A stretch of DNA of 7,859 bases from DATEOR01 sp046733475. Its GTDB lineage: Bacteria > Actinomycetota > Thermoleophilia > Gaiellales > Gaiellaceae. Under the pieces are notes generated by a model. The model was not told the DNA's origin. It saw nothing but the letters and a program-made list of their open reading frames with translations, and ran no database searches. Both the position numbers and the translations under genes were made by a program. The DNA lies in NCBI GenBank assembly GCA_046733475.1, contig JBKPPF010000068.1:1-7859 (forward strand). The letters run 5' to 3'. Numbering within the stretch: position 1 is the stretch's first letter; each line of letters opens with the position of its first letter. Shown piece by piece: positions 1 to 5,006 of the stretch.

Positions 1-779
1 CCCGCCACCCGCTTGGCCTCCTCCGGCGAGTACCCGCCTAGGTGCTCCAGCGAGTGGGCGAACACGCCGACGAAGCGAGCGTCGTCTGCCGGCTCACTGC
101 CGACGTACGCATCCTTCTCCTCGTTCGGGACGAGGAAGGGGACAACCTGGGTTCGAGCCCCCCGCTCGACCTGAATCCAGTTCGCGTCATCGGCCTGAAT
201 CAGCGTTCGGTGCCAGAGACTCACATCCCCATCTCCCAACTCGCCATTGGGCAGCTGGAGCACCATGCTGCATATGTCGCCGTCGGCGAAGAAGTCGTCT
301 CCCGTGAACTGGAACTCGTTCAGGGCACCGCCTGCGTCGTAGAAGAAGGGATCACTACGCCAGCCCGCGAAGAAGCGGTACTCGCCCGCCTGCGACACCG
401 AAGCTTCGGGGCCCTGCGACACCGGGGCACCCTCGATGATCACTTCCCCGCCGTCGGTCTCGCCGGCGCCATCGACGCCCTCCACGCGGCGCACGGTCGC
501 CGTTTGCGCCCCATCCCCTGACAGCGAGAACCGGAACCGATAGGTGATGTCCGCGAGCAGATCCCCGTCCGTGTCGATCCTGAGGTCGTAGATCGCCTCC
601 GGCGCGAATGGCTCTGCAGTCGTGGCTCCCTCCGGGAGAGCCTTGGACGGATGCACGTCCATGATGAGGATCGACCTGTCCGTGTCCCCTGGCTCAGGGA
701 ACGCGTACAGGTCGCAGAAGTCAAGTCGGGCATCGCCGCGAGGGAATCCGAAATCAACCCCCGAGTAATGGTGTGACAT
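1..779 (-). CDS. DUF4331 family protein (partial, N-terminal 259 residues)
   Basis: The frame is open from an ATG at 779 down to the window edge, so the gene is 3'-truncated by the window. A strong AGGAGG (784-789) lies 4 nt before the ATG and fixes the start. The protein begins MSHHYSGVDFGFPRGDARLD, followed by DLYAFPEPGD and SILIMDVHP, which I recognise as the N-terminal signature of DUF4331 (PF14224). Later it reads EAIYDLRIDTDGDLLADITY and, near the edge, FVGVFAHSLEHLGGYSPEEA. No signal peptide or membrane segment is seen, so it is probably cytoplasmic. The family has no established biochemical role as far as I know. The gene ends its upstream side about 330 bp from the tRNA fragment and probably belongs to the host chromosome. 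Confidence 0.88.
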   Translation of the reverse strand, partial: MSHHYSGVDFGFPRGDARLDFCDLYAFPEPGDTDRSILIMDVHPSKALPEGATTAEPFAPEAIYDLRIDTDGDLLADITYRFRFSLSGDGAQTATVRRVEGVDGAGETDGGEVIIEGAPVSQGPEASVSQAGEYRFFAGWRSDPFFYDAGGALNEFQFTGDDFFADGDICSMVLQLPNGELGDGDVSLWHRTLIQADDANWIQVERGARTQVVPFLVPNEEKDAYVGSEPADDARFVGVFAHSLEHLGGYSPEEAKRVA

Positions 780-800
780 AGGTCCTCCTCGTGCTCGGGC

Positions 801-821
801 CGTGCCTTCTCGAACGGCACG
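801..821 (-). promoter_or_regulatory. Inverted repeat in the leader of the DUF4331 gene
   Basis: CGTGCC (801-806) and GGCACG (816-821) form a perfect 6-bp inverted repeat around TTCTCGAAC, where TTC/GAA can pair further. It lies about 12 bp upstream of the Shine-Dalgarno of the DUF4331 gene. It could be an operator or a leader hairpin. No clear -35/-10 pair was found, so a regulatory role is inference only. Confidence 0.25.
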
Positions 822-1107
822 CTCAGCATATCCGGCGGCAGCCACCGCTTCTGGAGCCCCCGAGACAGCCGACCACGACTAGACGAGCGTGCTCGGGCGC
901 CTATCGGTGAACGTGCAGTCAGCGTTACGTCTAGCCGAACAGTTCAACAAAGCGATTCATCGCGACGACCTCATGGCGAGGATCGAAAACGCTGGATTTA
1001 GTCGAGTCCGCGAGCTCTGCTGACATCCTGCTGACCCGGGAGCGGTGCAACGGGAACCGAGCCCGGACGTACCAAGGAAAAACGCCGCGAGAGCGGGGCT
1101 TTCGAGA
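822..1107. other. Gene-poor interval between the DUF4331 gene and the tRNA fragment
   Basis: No convincing gene is present. The best short plus-strand frame runs from GTG 889 to TGA 1023 (44 aa). Its second half contains LAEQFNKAIHRDDLMARI and GFSRVRELC, which look protein-like but do not match a family I can name. It has no Shine-Dalgarno and could be a relic of a chromosomal gene damaged near the integration point. Promoter sequences for the DUF4331 gene must lie here but none is distinct. Confidence 0.3.
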
Positions 1108-1149
1108 GGTGGGCGGTACTGGGCTCGAACCAGTGACCCCCAGCTTGTC
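1108..1149 (-). other. 3' fragment of tRNA-Val(GAC): element attachment site
   Basis: Read on the minus strand, the fragment gives anticodon-loop remnant GACAA (1149-1145), anticodon-stem half GCTGG, variable loop GGGTC, T-arm ACTGG-TTCGAGC-CCAGT, acceptor strand ACCGCCC, discriminator A (1110), then CC (CCA is not fully encoded). The phasing puts GAC at anticodon positions 34-36, which means valine. The 5' half is absent: upstream of GAC on the minus strand the sequence is CTC, not a TT loop start, and no acceptor 5' strand or D-arm follows. A tRNA 3' end cut at the anticodon loop and lying 45 bp from an integrase stop codon is the classic product of integration into a tRNA gene. The tRNA polarity places the element to the right. 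The reconstituted tRNA should lie at the far end, outside the window. Confidence 0.75.
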
Positions 1150-1194
1150 GAGACGGTACGGCGCGTTTTAGCCGTTGTCGCCTGATTGGCGTCT

Positions 1195-2394
1195 CTAGCG
1201 ATTTCCCTGCACGGAGGCGATGTTCACGACCTCCGCCTCTTGTCCCACTTCCGAGCTTTCTGAGGCCCCTGTTACCACAGAGTTACCAAACGCAGCCTCC
1301 ATTGCTGCCCTCGACTCGTCGGCGTGAGCGGCCTCATCGAACAGATGCGCGTACACGTCTAGCGTCGTTTTCACGGAGTCGCCAATCTGACCGGCCACGT
1401 AGCTAATCGGCCTGCCCTGAGCAATGAGCATGGAGACGAAGCCGTGCCGCAGCTGGTGGAACGTCAGCCTCGGCTCATTGCTGATGCCTGCCCGCTCCCT
1501 CGCCCTGTGTAGTCCTTGGCGGTCTACGTTCGACCACCCGAAGGGCTTCCCGCTCCCAGTCGTGAACACGTAGTCCGAGTCCTTCGAGAACGGCGAGCGG
1601 GCTTTGTGCTCTCGGAGCATCTGCACGAGGAAGGGAGGGACGTGAATGGTGCGCCTTGCCTTCGCCCCCGTCTTCAGCTCTTTGCGCTCTCCCGTCTCTC
1701 TCGATAGCTGCGCACGTACTCGAATGGCCTGCTTGTCGAAGGACACATCGGCCCAGGTGAGCCCGAGCAATTCCATCTGTCTCGCCCCTGTAAACAGCGC
1801 TGTCTGAATGAGTGGGCGATAGGTGTCGGAGCACGCCGCAATGAGCTTCTGAATCTCCTCCGTGGTGAGAATGCGCTTCTCCCTCGACTCCACCCTCGGC
1901 CTCTCGTCACGCTCCAACTCGCTAACGGGGTTGGGGGAAACTCTTGCGTAGCGAAGGACACGAGAGACAGGGGTGAGCGTCCCATCCACCGTCGAGGGCG
2001 CGTACTTCTTAGAAAGCTCTCCGACCATCGCCGCAATGTCCTCTCTGCGCAACGAGGTAACGAGCCTGCCCCCGATGTACGGGTAGACGCGCTCTAGCTG
2101 TTCTTTGTACGTCTTCGGCGTACGCTCTCCGAGACTCCCACTCTTGGCCACGAAGAACTCACGCGCCGCGTCTCGAAACGTCAGCCTGCGATTGTCGAAG
2201 ACGACGCGCTCTCCCCCGCGCTTGCGCCTGCGCAACTCGTTACGAGCGTCGAGAGCATCCTGCAATCCGCCCTCGACCGTCTTCCAGTGTTGCCGGCCTT
2301 CCGAGTCGCGGTAGGGGAAGGTATAGCGCTTGCCCCGCTTGTAGATCCCCGGATGCTTCTTGACCGGGACACGCTTGCTAGGTTCGTTCTGCAT
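1195..2394 (-). CDS. int: Tyrosine recombinase (site-specific integrase)
   Basis: The product (399 aa) catalyses integration and, with a directionality factor, excision of the element at the neighbouring tRNA site. The N-terminus (about 14-55) resembles an AP2-like/arm-type DNA-binding domain with GIYKRGKRYTFPYRD. A SAM-like core-binding domain spans about 72-155 and the catalytic domain about 172-365. Visible catalytic residues are R205 in TGARQMELL, K241 in LKTGAK, H313 and R316 in HQLRHGF, and nucleophile Y348 in TTLDVYAHL. The usual His/Trp nine residues before the tyrosine is Asp339 (IGDSVKTT), which is noteworthy. An upstream in-frame ATG would add 18 residues. I chose ATG 2394 because AAGGAGGG lies 7 nt before it. 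The stop is 45 bp from the tRNA fragment, and the gene is divergent from the excisionase-like gene. Confidence 0.95.
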   Translation of the reverse strand: MQNEPSKRVPVKKHPGIYKRGKRYTFPYRDSEGRQHWKTVEGGLQDALDARNELRRRKRGGERVVFDNRRLTFRDAAREFFVAKSGSLGERTPKTYKEQLERVYPYIGGRLVTSLRREDIAAMVGELSKKYAPSTVDGTLTPVSRVLRYARVSPNPVSELERDERPRVESREKRILTTEEIQKLIAACSDTYRPLIQTALFTGARQMELLGLTWADVSFDKQAIRVRAQLSRETGERKELKTGAKARRTIHVPPFLVQMLREHKARSPFSKDSDYVFTTGSGKPFGWSNVDRQGLHRARERAGISNEPRLTFHQLRHGFVSMLIAQGRPISYVAGQIGDSVKTTLDVYAHLFDEAAHADESRAAMEAAFGNSVVTGASESSEVGQEAEVVNIASVQGNR

Positions 2395-2411
2395 CGAAGG
2401 TCCCTCCTTCG
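2395..2411 (-). promoter_or_regulatory. Inverted repeat enclosing the integrase ribosome-binding site
   Basis: On the minus strand CGAAGG, AGGGA, CCTTCG directly precede the integrase ATG. The 6-bp arms are perfect and the loop is 5 nt. The Shine-Dalgarno AAGGAGGG occupies the first arm and the loop, so in mRNA the hairpin would mask part of it. Reduced or conditional integrase translation is a reasonable inference. The sequence could instead be a protein-binding operator. Confidence 0.5.
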
Positions 2412-2661
2412 GTGTCGGCCCCGGGGCGTTGCAGCGCTGCCGGGGCATTTGCGTGGACGGATGGTAACAGACGCATTGGTGGTCCTAAAATCCTAACGCT
2501 CCCAACCCCGCTGGTATTCCAGGTTTGCAGGGGTTTTCGTGCCGTCACCATCCCAGTGCAAAGTTTCCTTCGTACACAAAAACGGAGACGAGAGCCGCGT
2601 ATCTCCTCCAAAGAGAAACCTTCTCGCGGCCCCCGCCTCCCCGCACTACGGAGGTAGCACG
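2412..2661. promoter_or_regulatory. Divergent int/xis intergenic region
   Basis: This 250-bp gap separates the divergent integrase and excisionase-like genes and must hold both promoters. It contains an AACCCC (2504-2509)/GGGGTT (2530-2535) inverted repeat with an inner CTGG-TATT-CCAG, followed on the plus strand by TTTT. It also holds a tandem TCCTAA pair (2483-2488 and 2491-2496, 8-bp period) and a TAAAAT (2486-2491) that could be a plus-strand -10 but has no matching -35. GGAGGT (2650-2655) is the Shine-Dalgarno of the next gene. Which of these bind integrase, excisionase or a repressor cannot be told from sequence alone. Confidence 0.4.
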
Positions 2662-2952
2662 TTGAGCATTACGGTAGACCCACTGACGGCTGTTGTCGAA
2701 CAGGTGGCGCAGCGAACGGCTGAGCTTGTCCTAGAGCAGCTGCCACAGACACCGGCACAGTCTGAACCTCGTCGCTGGCTCGACTTCAAGGGCGCTCTGG
2801 AATATCTCGGCTGGACGAAGGGCGGAAAGACTCGCCTCTACAACCTGACCAGCGCCGAGGCAATCAGATTCACGAAGTACGGGCAGCGTCTCTACTTTGA
2901 CCGCGCCGACCTCGACGCCTATATCGAGAAGCATCGCAGAGGGCGAGCATGA
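2662..2952 (+). CDS. Excisionase-like winged-helix DNA-binding protein
   Basis: This is a 96-aa protein. The start is TTG 2662, chosen because a perfect GGAGGT (2650-2655) lies 6 nt upstream. The same frame is open further left but has no comparable ribosome-binding site. Residues about 39-92 form a MerR/HTH_17-type excisionase domain: WLDFKGALEYLGW is the recognition helix-turn-helix, GQRLYFDRADLDAYIEKHR the wing and final helix typical of AlpA/Xis-like proteins. The first 35 residues are an acidic helical extension (VEQVAQRTAELVLEQL). It is the likely recombination directionality factor or a regulator for the divergent integrase. It overlaps the next gene by ATGA, which suggests translational coupling and one operon. 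Confidence 0.8.
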   Translation: MSITVDPLTAVVEQVAQRTAELVLEQLPQTPAQSEPRRWLDFKGALEYLGWTKGGKTRLYNLTSAEAIRFTKYGQRLYFDRADLDAYIEKHRRGRA

Positions 2953-3218
2953 ACTACTGCCGCTCATGCTCAACTGACTTCAGCAGCGTCACTGCCTTTG
3001 ACCGTCATCGTGTTGGCGCTTACGCCTATCCGTGGAACCCCGACCGCGAAGACGGGCGCAGGTGTCTCGTCGCAGGCGAACTCATTGACGCCGGGATGGA
3101 ACTCGACTCACGAGGACGCTGGCGCATCGCGCTCACCGATGCGAAGCGGTCGGAACTCACCGCCCTACATACCCGTACAAGCAAAACAGTCGGCGCAGGA
3201 CGCGCCGAGAGAGCCTGA
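2949..3218 (+). CDS. FDXHR-type putative zinc-binding protein
   Basis: This 89-aa protein overlaps the preceding stop by ATGA. It carries C4-X2-C7 (CRSC), then F17-D18-R19-H20-R21 and GRRCL with C39, a plausible C-C-H-C zinc knuckle. I recognise this spacing as the small FDXHR family of putative zinc-binding proteins, which I recall from actinobacterial phages and integrated elements. The function is unknown and nucleic-acid binding is only a guess. The rest is a short predicted helical tail rich in Arg, Ala and Thr. The stop is 3 nt before the next start, so the three genes form a tight operon. Confidence 0.75.
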   Translation: MNYCRSCSTDFSSVTAFDRHRVGAYAYPWNPDREDGRRCLVAGELIDAGMELDSRGRWRIALTDAKRSELTALHTRTSKTVGAGRAERA

Positions 3219-3221
3219 GCG

Positions 3222-3620
3222 ATGTTCGACTCATACGGAGGCGATTCGGCCGCCGACGGGGGGCCGGGCTTCACCGTCTCTTGGAACGGTGGCGAGGCCG
3301 ACTACGAACCGCAGCGCTTCGACAGAGAGCAACCGTGGGCGTTGCATGAGACGCCGGTTTCAGGCAACCGCGACGGACACGAAACCCCGGATCCGCCGCC
3401 TGACCGTGTGCTCTGGGCACGCGAGTTTGTCCCGGTCGTCTTGGCCGAGCTCACGCCGAGGCAGCGGTTCGTCATCGAGCTTTACTGGGACGTGGGTGTT
3501 CGCGCGCATCGCCCCTACACCTTCGACGAGATCGCCCAGTTCATGGGGACTACGAAGCAAGCCGTCCATCAACTCCATTGTCGGGCGATGAAGACCCTGC
3601 GCAGCCGATGGGCCACGTAA
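3222..3620 (+). CDS. Free-standing sigma-70 region 4-like DNA-binding protein
   Basis: A 132-aa protein starting 3 nt after the preceding stop, behind only a weak GAGAG purine tract, probably translated by coupling. Residues 1-60 are Gly/Asp/Pro-rich and look disordered. Residues about 76-130 match sigma region 4: ELTPRQRFVIELYW, then TFDEIAQFMGTTKQAVHQLH (the helix-turn-helix) and RAMKTLRSRW. There is no region 2, so it is unlikely to act as a complete sigma factor. Comparable single-domain proteins in phages and integrative elements serve as transcription regulators. It may bind promoter-like DNA or the polymerase flap to control the element. An inserted VGVRAHRPY between the first helix and the helix-turn-helix is longer than in typical sigma-4 domains. 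Confidence 0.78.
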   Translation: MFDSYGGDSAADGGPGFTVSWNGGEADYEPQRFDREQPWALHETPVSGNRDGHETPDPPPDRVLWAREFVPVVLAELTPRQRFVIELYWDVGVRAHRPYTFDEIAQFMGTTKQAVHQLHCRAMKTLRSRWAT

Positions 3621-3644
3621 TCAAGGGGGTTGACTCAATCCCCC
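3621..3644 (+). promoter_or_regulatory. Nested palindrome upstream of the ribbon-helix-helix gene (operator-like)
   Basis: Immediately after the TAA of the sigma-4-like gene lie TCAA, GGGGG (3625-3629), TTGACTCAA (3630-3638, a perfect odd palindrome), T, and CCCCC (3640-3644). TCAA-GGGGG-TTGA is a second, overlapping palindrome. The array sits 20 bp before the start of the ribbon-helix-helix gene, a place where such repressors commonly bind their own operators. A following TATATA (3645-3650) cannot be the -10 partner of TTGACT, because the spacer is only 9 nt. Confidence 0.45.
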
Positions 3645-3664
3645 TATATAGAAGGGAGAAACGC

Positions 3665-3838
3665 ATGACCAAAGGGACCGCCCGGGTGACTACACACCTT
3701 CGCCCGGAAGATCGCGACCGCCTCAAGCACCTTGCTGAAAGGCACGACCGCACGGTCGCTGCGGAGCTCAGGCGAGCGCTCGGCTGCTACTTCGAGGTGG
3801 CCGAAGGCCCCGTCTGGACGCCCCACTCCAAGAACTAG
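3665..3838 (+). CDS. Ribbon-helix-helix (CopG/Arc-type) DNA-binding protein
   Basis: A 57-aa protein starting at ATG 3665, with AGAAGGGAG (3650-3658) six nt upstream. The frame is open further left, but only this start has a ribosome-binding site. TARVTTHL forms the N-terminal beta strand, followed by PEDRDRLKHLAERHDRT (helix A) and VAAELRRALGCYFEVAE (helix B), the standard CopG/Arc fold of a dimeric DNA-binding protein. It is short for the family but has the full domain. The palindrome just upstream suggests autoregulation. No toxin gene follows, so an antitoxin role is not supported. A repressor of the element is the more economical reading. It is the last recognisable gene of the module. 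Confidence 0.78.
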   Translation: MTKGTARVTTHLRPEDRDRLKHLAERHDRTVAAELRRALGCYFEVAEGPVWTPHSKN

Positions 3839-4136
3839 CGAGACATTCACAAGAGAGCAGCCCAGCCGAAGGAAACCAGTGGGCGCGCTCTCATCATGGA
3901 GGATTGATCGCCTGCGCCCGGGCGAACGAAATCAAGGGGCCGGCTTCCTCGCGCTGCAGCCGGCGCTCTCGTGCAAGGGGAACGGCCGCATCCCAAAGGT
4001 GATCATCAGAACCCGTCAGTCGCAGCTTTGCGAGAGTAGACGGAGACGAGCGAGAAGACCGCTGACCTGTCTTGGGCGCGTTTGAGTCTCCGGGTCGATA
4101 GTCCTAAGCGATGAACCTCATCCGACGACTAACGAC
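3839..4136. other. Gene-poor interval after the element module
   Basis: No supported gene. A plus-strand frame stays open across 3732-4085, but its product is Arg/Ser-rich, starts inside the ribbon-helix-helix gene and has no ribosome-binding site. A GGAGG at about 3899 is followed too closely by TTG to drive a start. A 10-bp palindrome CGCCCGGGCG lies at 3915-3924. The second attachment site was looked for here, as repeats of the tRNA fragment, and not found. Confidence 0.4.
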
Positions 4137-4170
4137 GTACTGCTTCCCCCGCTCTTTGGGGGAGTAGTGC
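4137..4170. repeat. Long hairpin
   Basis: GTACTGC, T, TCCCCC (4137-4150) pairs with GGGGGA, GTAGTGC (4158-4170) across a 7-nt loop GCTCTTT. That gives about 13 base pairs with one bulged T and two G-T wobbles. No T-run follows on either strand, so a classical rho-independent terminator is not supported. It may still end transcription of the element operon, be a small structured RNA, or be an extragenic repeat. Confidence 0.45.
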
Positions 4171-4214
4171 GTCTCCAGTGCCTTTCGCTCACGTCTTCCT
4201 ATCCTCTGACTAGT

Positions 4215-4229
4215 GCAGCCTTCGGCTGC
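4215..4229. repeat. Short perfect hairpin upstream of the split-barrel gene
   Basis: GCAGCC (4215-4220) and GGCTGC (4224-4229) form six perfect pairs around TTC. A weaker 7-bp inverted repeat, AGAGCGA (4238-4244)/TCGCTCT (4263-4269), follows. Both lie in the leader of the gene at 4331. There is no T-run. Whether this is a 5' regulatory structure or part of a dispersed repeat needs a genome comparison. Confidence 0.35.
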
Positions 4230-4330
4230 CTGAGCTGAGAGCGAGAAGGGCGTTTTGAGGGTTCGCTCTTCGAGCTCGCTTGTAGGGAGATTCTTGACGG
4301 TGTTGACTGAAGCAGGAGTCGGAGTCCTCG

Positions 4331-4858
4331 ATGGGGATCGAACGATCGAAACGGCGAGTTGCAGATAGCCGGATAACGACGATGGTGGGCGGGCTGCTCG
4401 ATGCGTCGACCCTGTGCGCGATCGCCACCGCCGATCGAAACGGCCGCGCTCACATCAACAGCGCTTACTTTGCATGGACCCCAAACCTCGAGCTCGTATG
4501 GCTCTCAGCGCCACAGGCAAAGCACTCGCGCAACATTCGCGCGAACGGGTCCACCGCGATAGCCGTCTACGACTCGACGCAGACATGGGGACTGCGTGAT
4601 CGCGGCATCCAGCTCTTCGGGAGAACGCGGGAGATGGACCGGCTCGCGGCCGGTCGCTTTGAAGCTGTATACGCCGCGCGCTTCGTCGAGTACAACGGCT
4701 CCGAGACGAGCGCGTATCGCTTCTACGTGATGCGTCCGCTTCGACTCAAGCTTTTCGACGAGGAAGCGCTGGGAGAGGGCGTGTTCGTGACGGCGCGGGT
4801 CACACGAGTCGGCCGTACCGTCTGGGAGCGCACAGACATCTACCGCCCAGCTGACTAA
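4331..4858 (+). CDS. Pyridoxamine 5'-phosphate oxidase-like FMN-binding split-barrel protein
   Basis: A 175-aa protein. The start is ATG 4331, with GGAG (4321-4324) 6 nt upstream. Residues about 25-100 carry the split-barrel core: TLCAIATADRNGRAHINSAY (first strands), then LELVWLSAPQAKHSRNIRAN, which fits the strand-loop containing the conserved Ser/Arg that bind FMN phosphate in this superfamily, then STAIAVYDS and GIQLFGRTREM. Members bind FMN, F420 or heme and reduce or oxidise small molecules. The substrate here cannot be assigned. The C-terminal half (YRFYVMRPLRLKLFDE) fits the later barrel strands seen in the family. It is probably a cytoplasmic dimer. The gene converges on the ltrA-like gene, with 148 bp between stops. 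Confidence 0.8.
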   Translation: MGIERSKRRVADSRITTMVGGLLDASTLCAIATADRNGRAHINSAYFAWTPNLELVWLSAPQAKHSRNIRANGSTAIAVYDSTQTWGLRDRGIQLFGRTREMDRLAAGRFEAVYAARFVEYNGSETSAYRFYVMRPLRLKLFDEEALGEGVFVTARVTRVGRTVWERTDIYRPAD

Positions 4859-4916
4859 GTCGGGCCGTCGTTGCGACAGGCAACGCTTCCCCAAGTCGCG
4901 TGAAGACGAAAGACCC

Positions 4917-4962
4917 CGTCCGGCAGGGGTACCCCCTGATCGCGGAAGTGGGCGTGGGACTC
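4917..4962 (+). repeat. Dispersed motif, copy A (3' side of ltrA)
   Basis: This 46-nt segment aligns with 6301-6347 at 40 of 49 columns. Shared blocks are CGTC, GGC, GGTACCCCC, TGAT, CG, GAA and GTGGGACTC. It lies between the stop codons of the convergent split-barrel and ltrA-like genes. In this copy the ACCCCC/GGGGGT pairing seen in copy B is imperfect. A local palindrome GGGGTACCCC (4926-4935) sits within it. Confidence 0.6.
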
Positions 4963-5006
4963 CACCACCCGAAGTCACCGAGGGAGGACGATAGCGTCAA
5001 GCCGCT

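Noticed and set aside
145..165. T-arm-like GGGTTCGAGCCC as a second attachment copy
   Set aside because: It falls inside the DUF4331 coding frame and lacks acceptor and anticodon-stem sequence around it.
42..521. 159-aa plus-strand open frame
   Set aside because: It is antisense to the DUF4331 gene, whose family motifs and Shine-Dalgarno are clear.
440..829. 129-aa minus-strand open frame starting at 829
   Set aside because: It reads the DUF4331 DNA in the wrong frame, has no family motif, and its start lacks a ribosome-binding site.
1108..1200. Complete tRNA gene
   Set aside because: No D-arm, no 5' acceptor strand and no 5' half of the anticodon stem can be found beside the 3' fragment.
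2539..2661. N-terminal extension of the excisionase-like protein
   Set aside because: The frame is open, but the added residues are low-complexity and the perfect GGAGGT sits just before TTG 2662.
3630..3650. TTGACT and TATATA as a sigma-70 promoter
   Set aside because: The spacer is only 9 nt instead of about 17, and a start from TATATA would leave almost no leader before the ATG. The palindromes explain the sequence better.
3665..3838. Antitoxin of a toxin-antitoxin pair
   Set aside because: No toxin-like gene overlaps or follows within several hundred bases.
3732..4085. 117-aa plus-strand open frame overlapping the ribbon-helix-helix gene
   Set aside because: It starts inside a well-supported gene in another frame, has no ribosome-binding site, and the product is Arg/Ser-rich without recognisable motifs.
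4090..4104. Shared CCGG-TCGATAGTC segment with 6556-6570
   Set aside because: About 14 nt with one mismatch is expected several times by chance in a window this long.
4199..4453. 84-aa minus-strand open frame
   Set aside because: It overlaps the start of the split-barrel gene and its sequence looks like translated repeat or noncoding DNA. No ribosome-binding site was seen.
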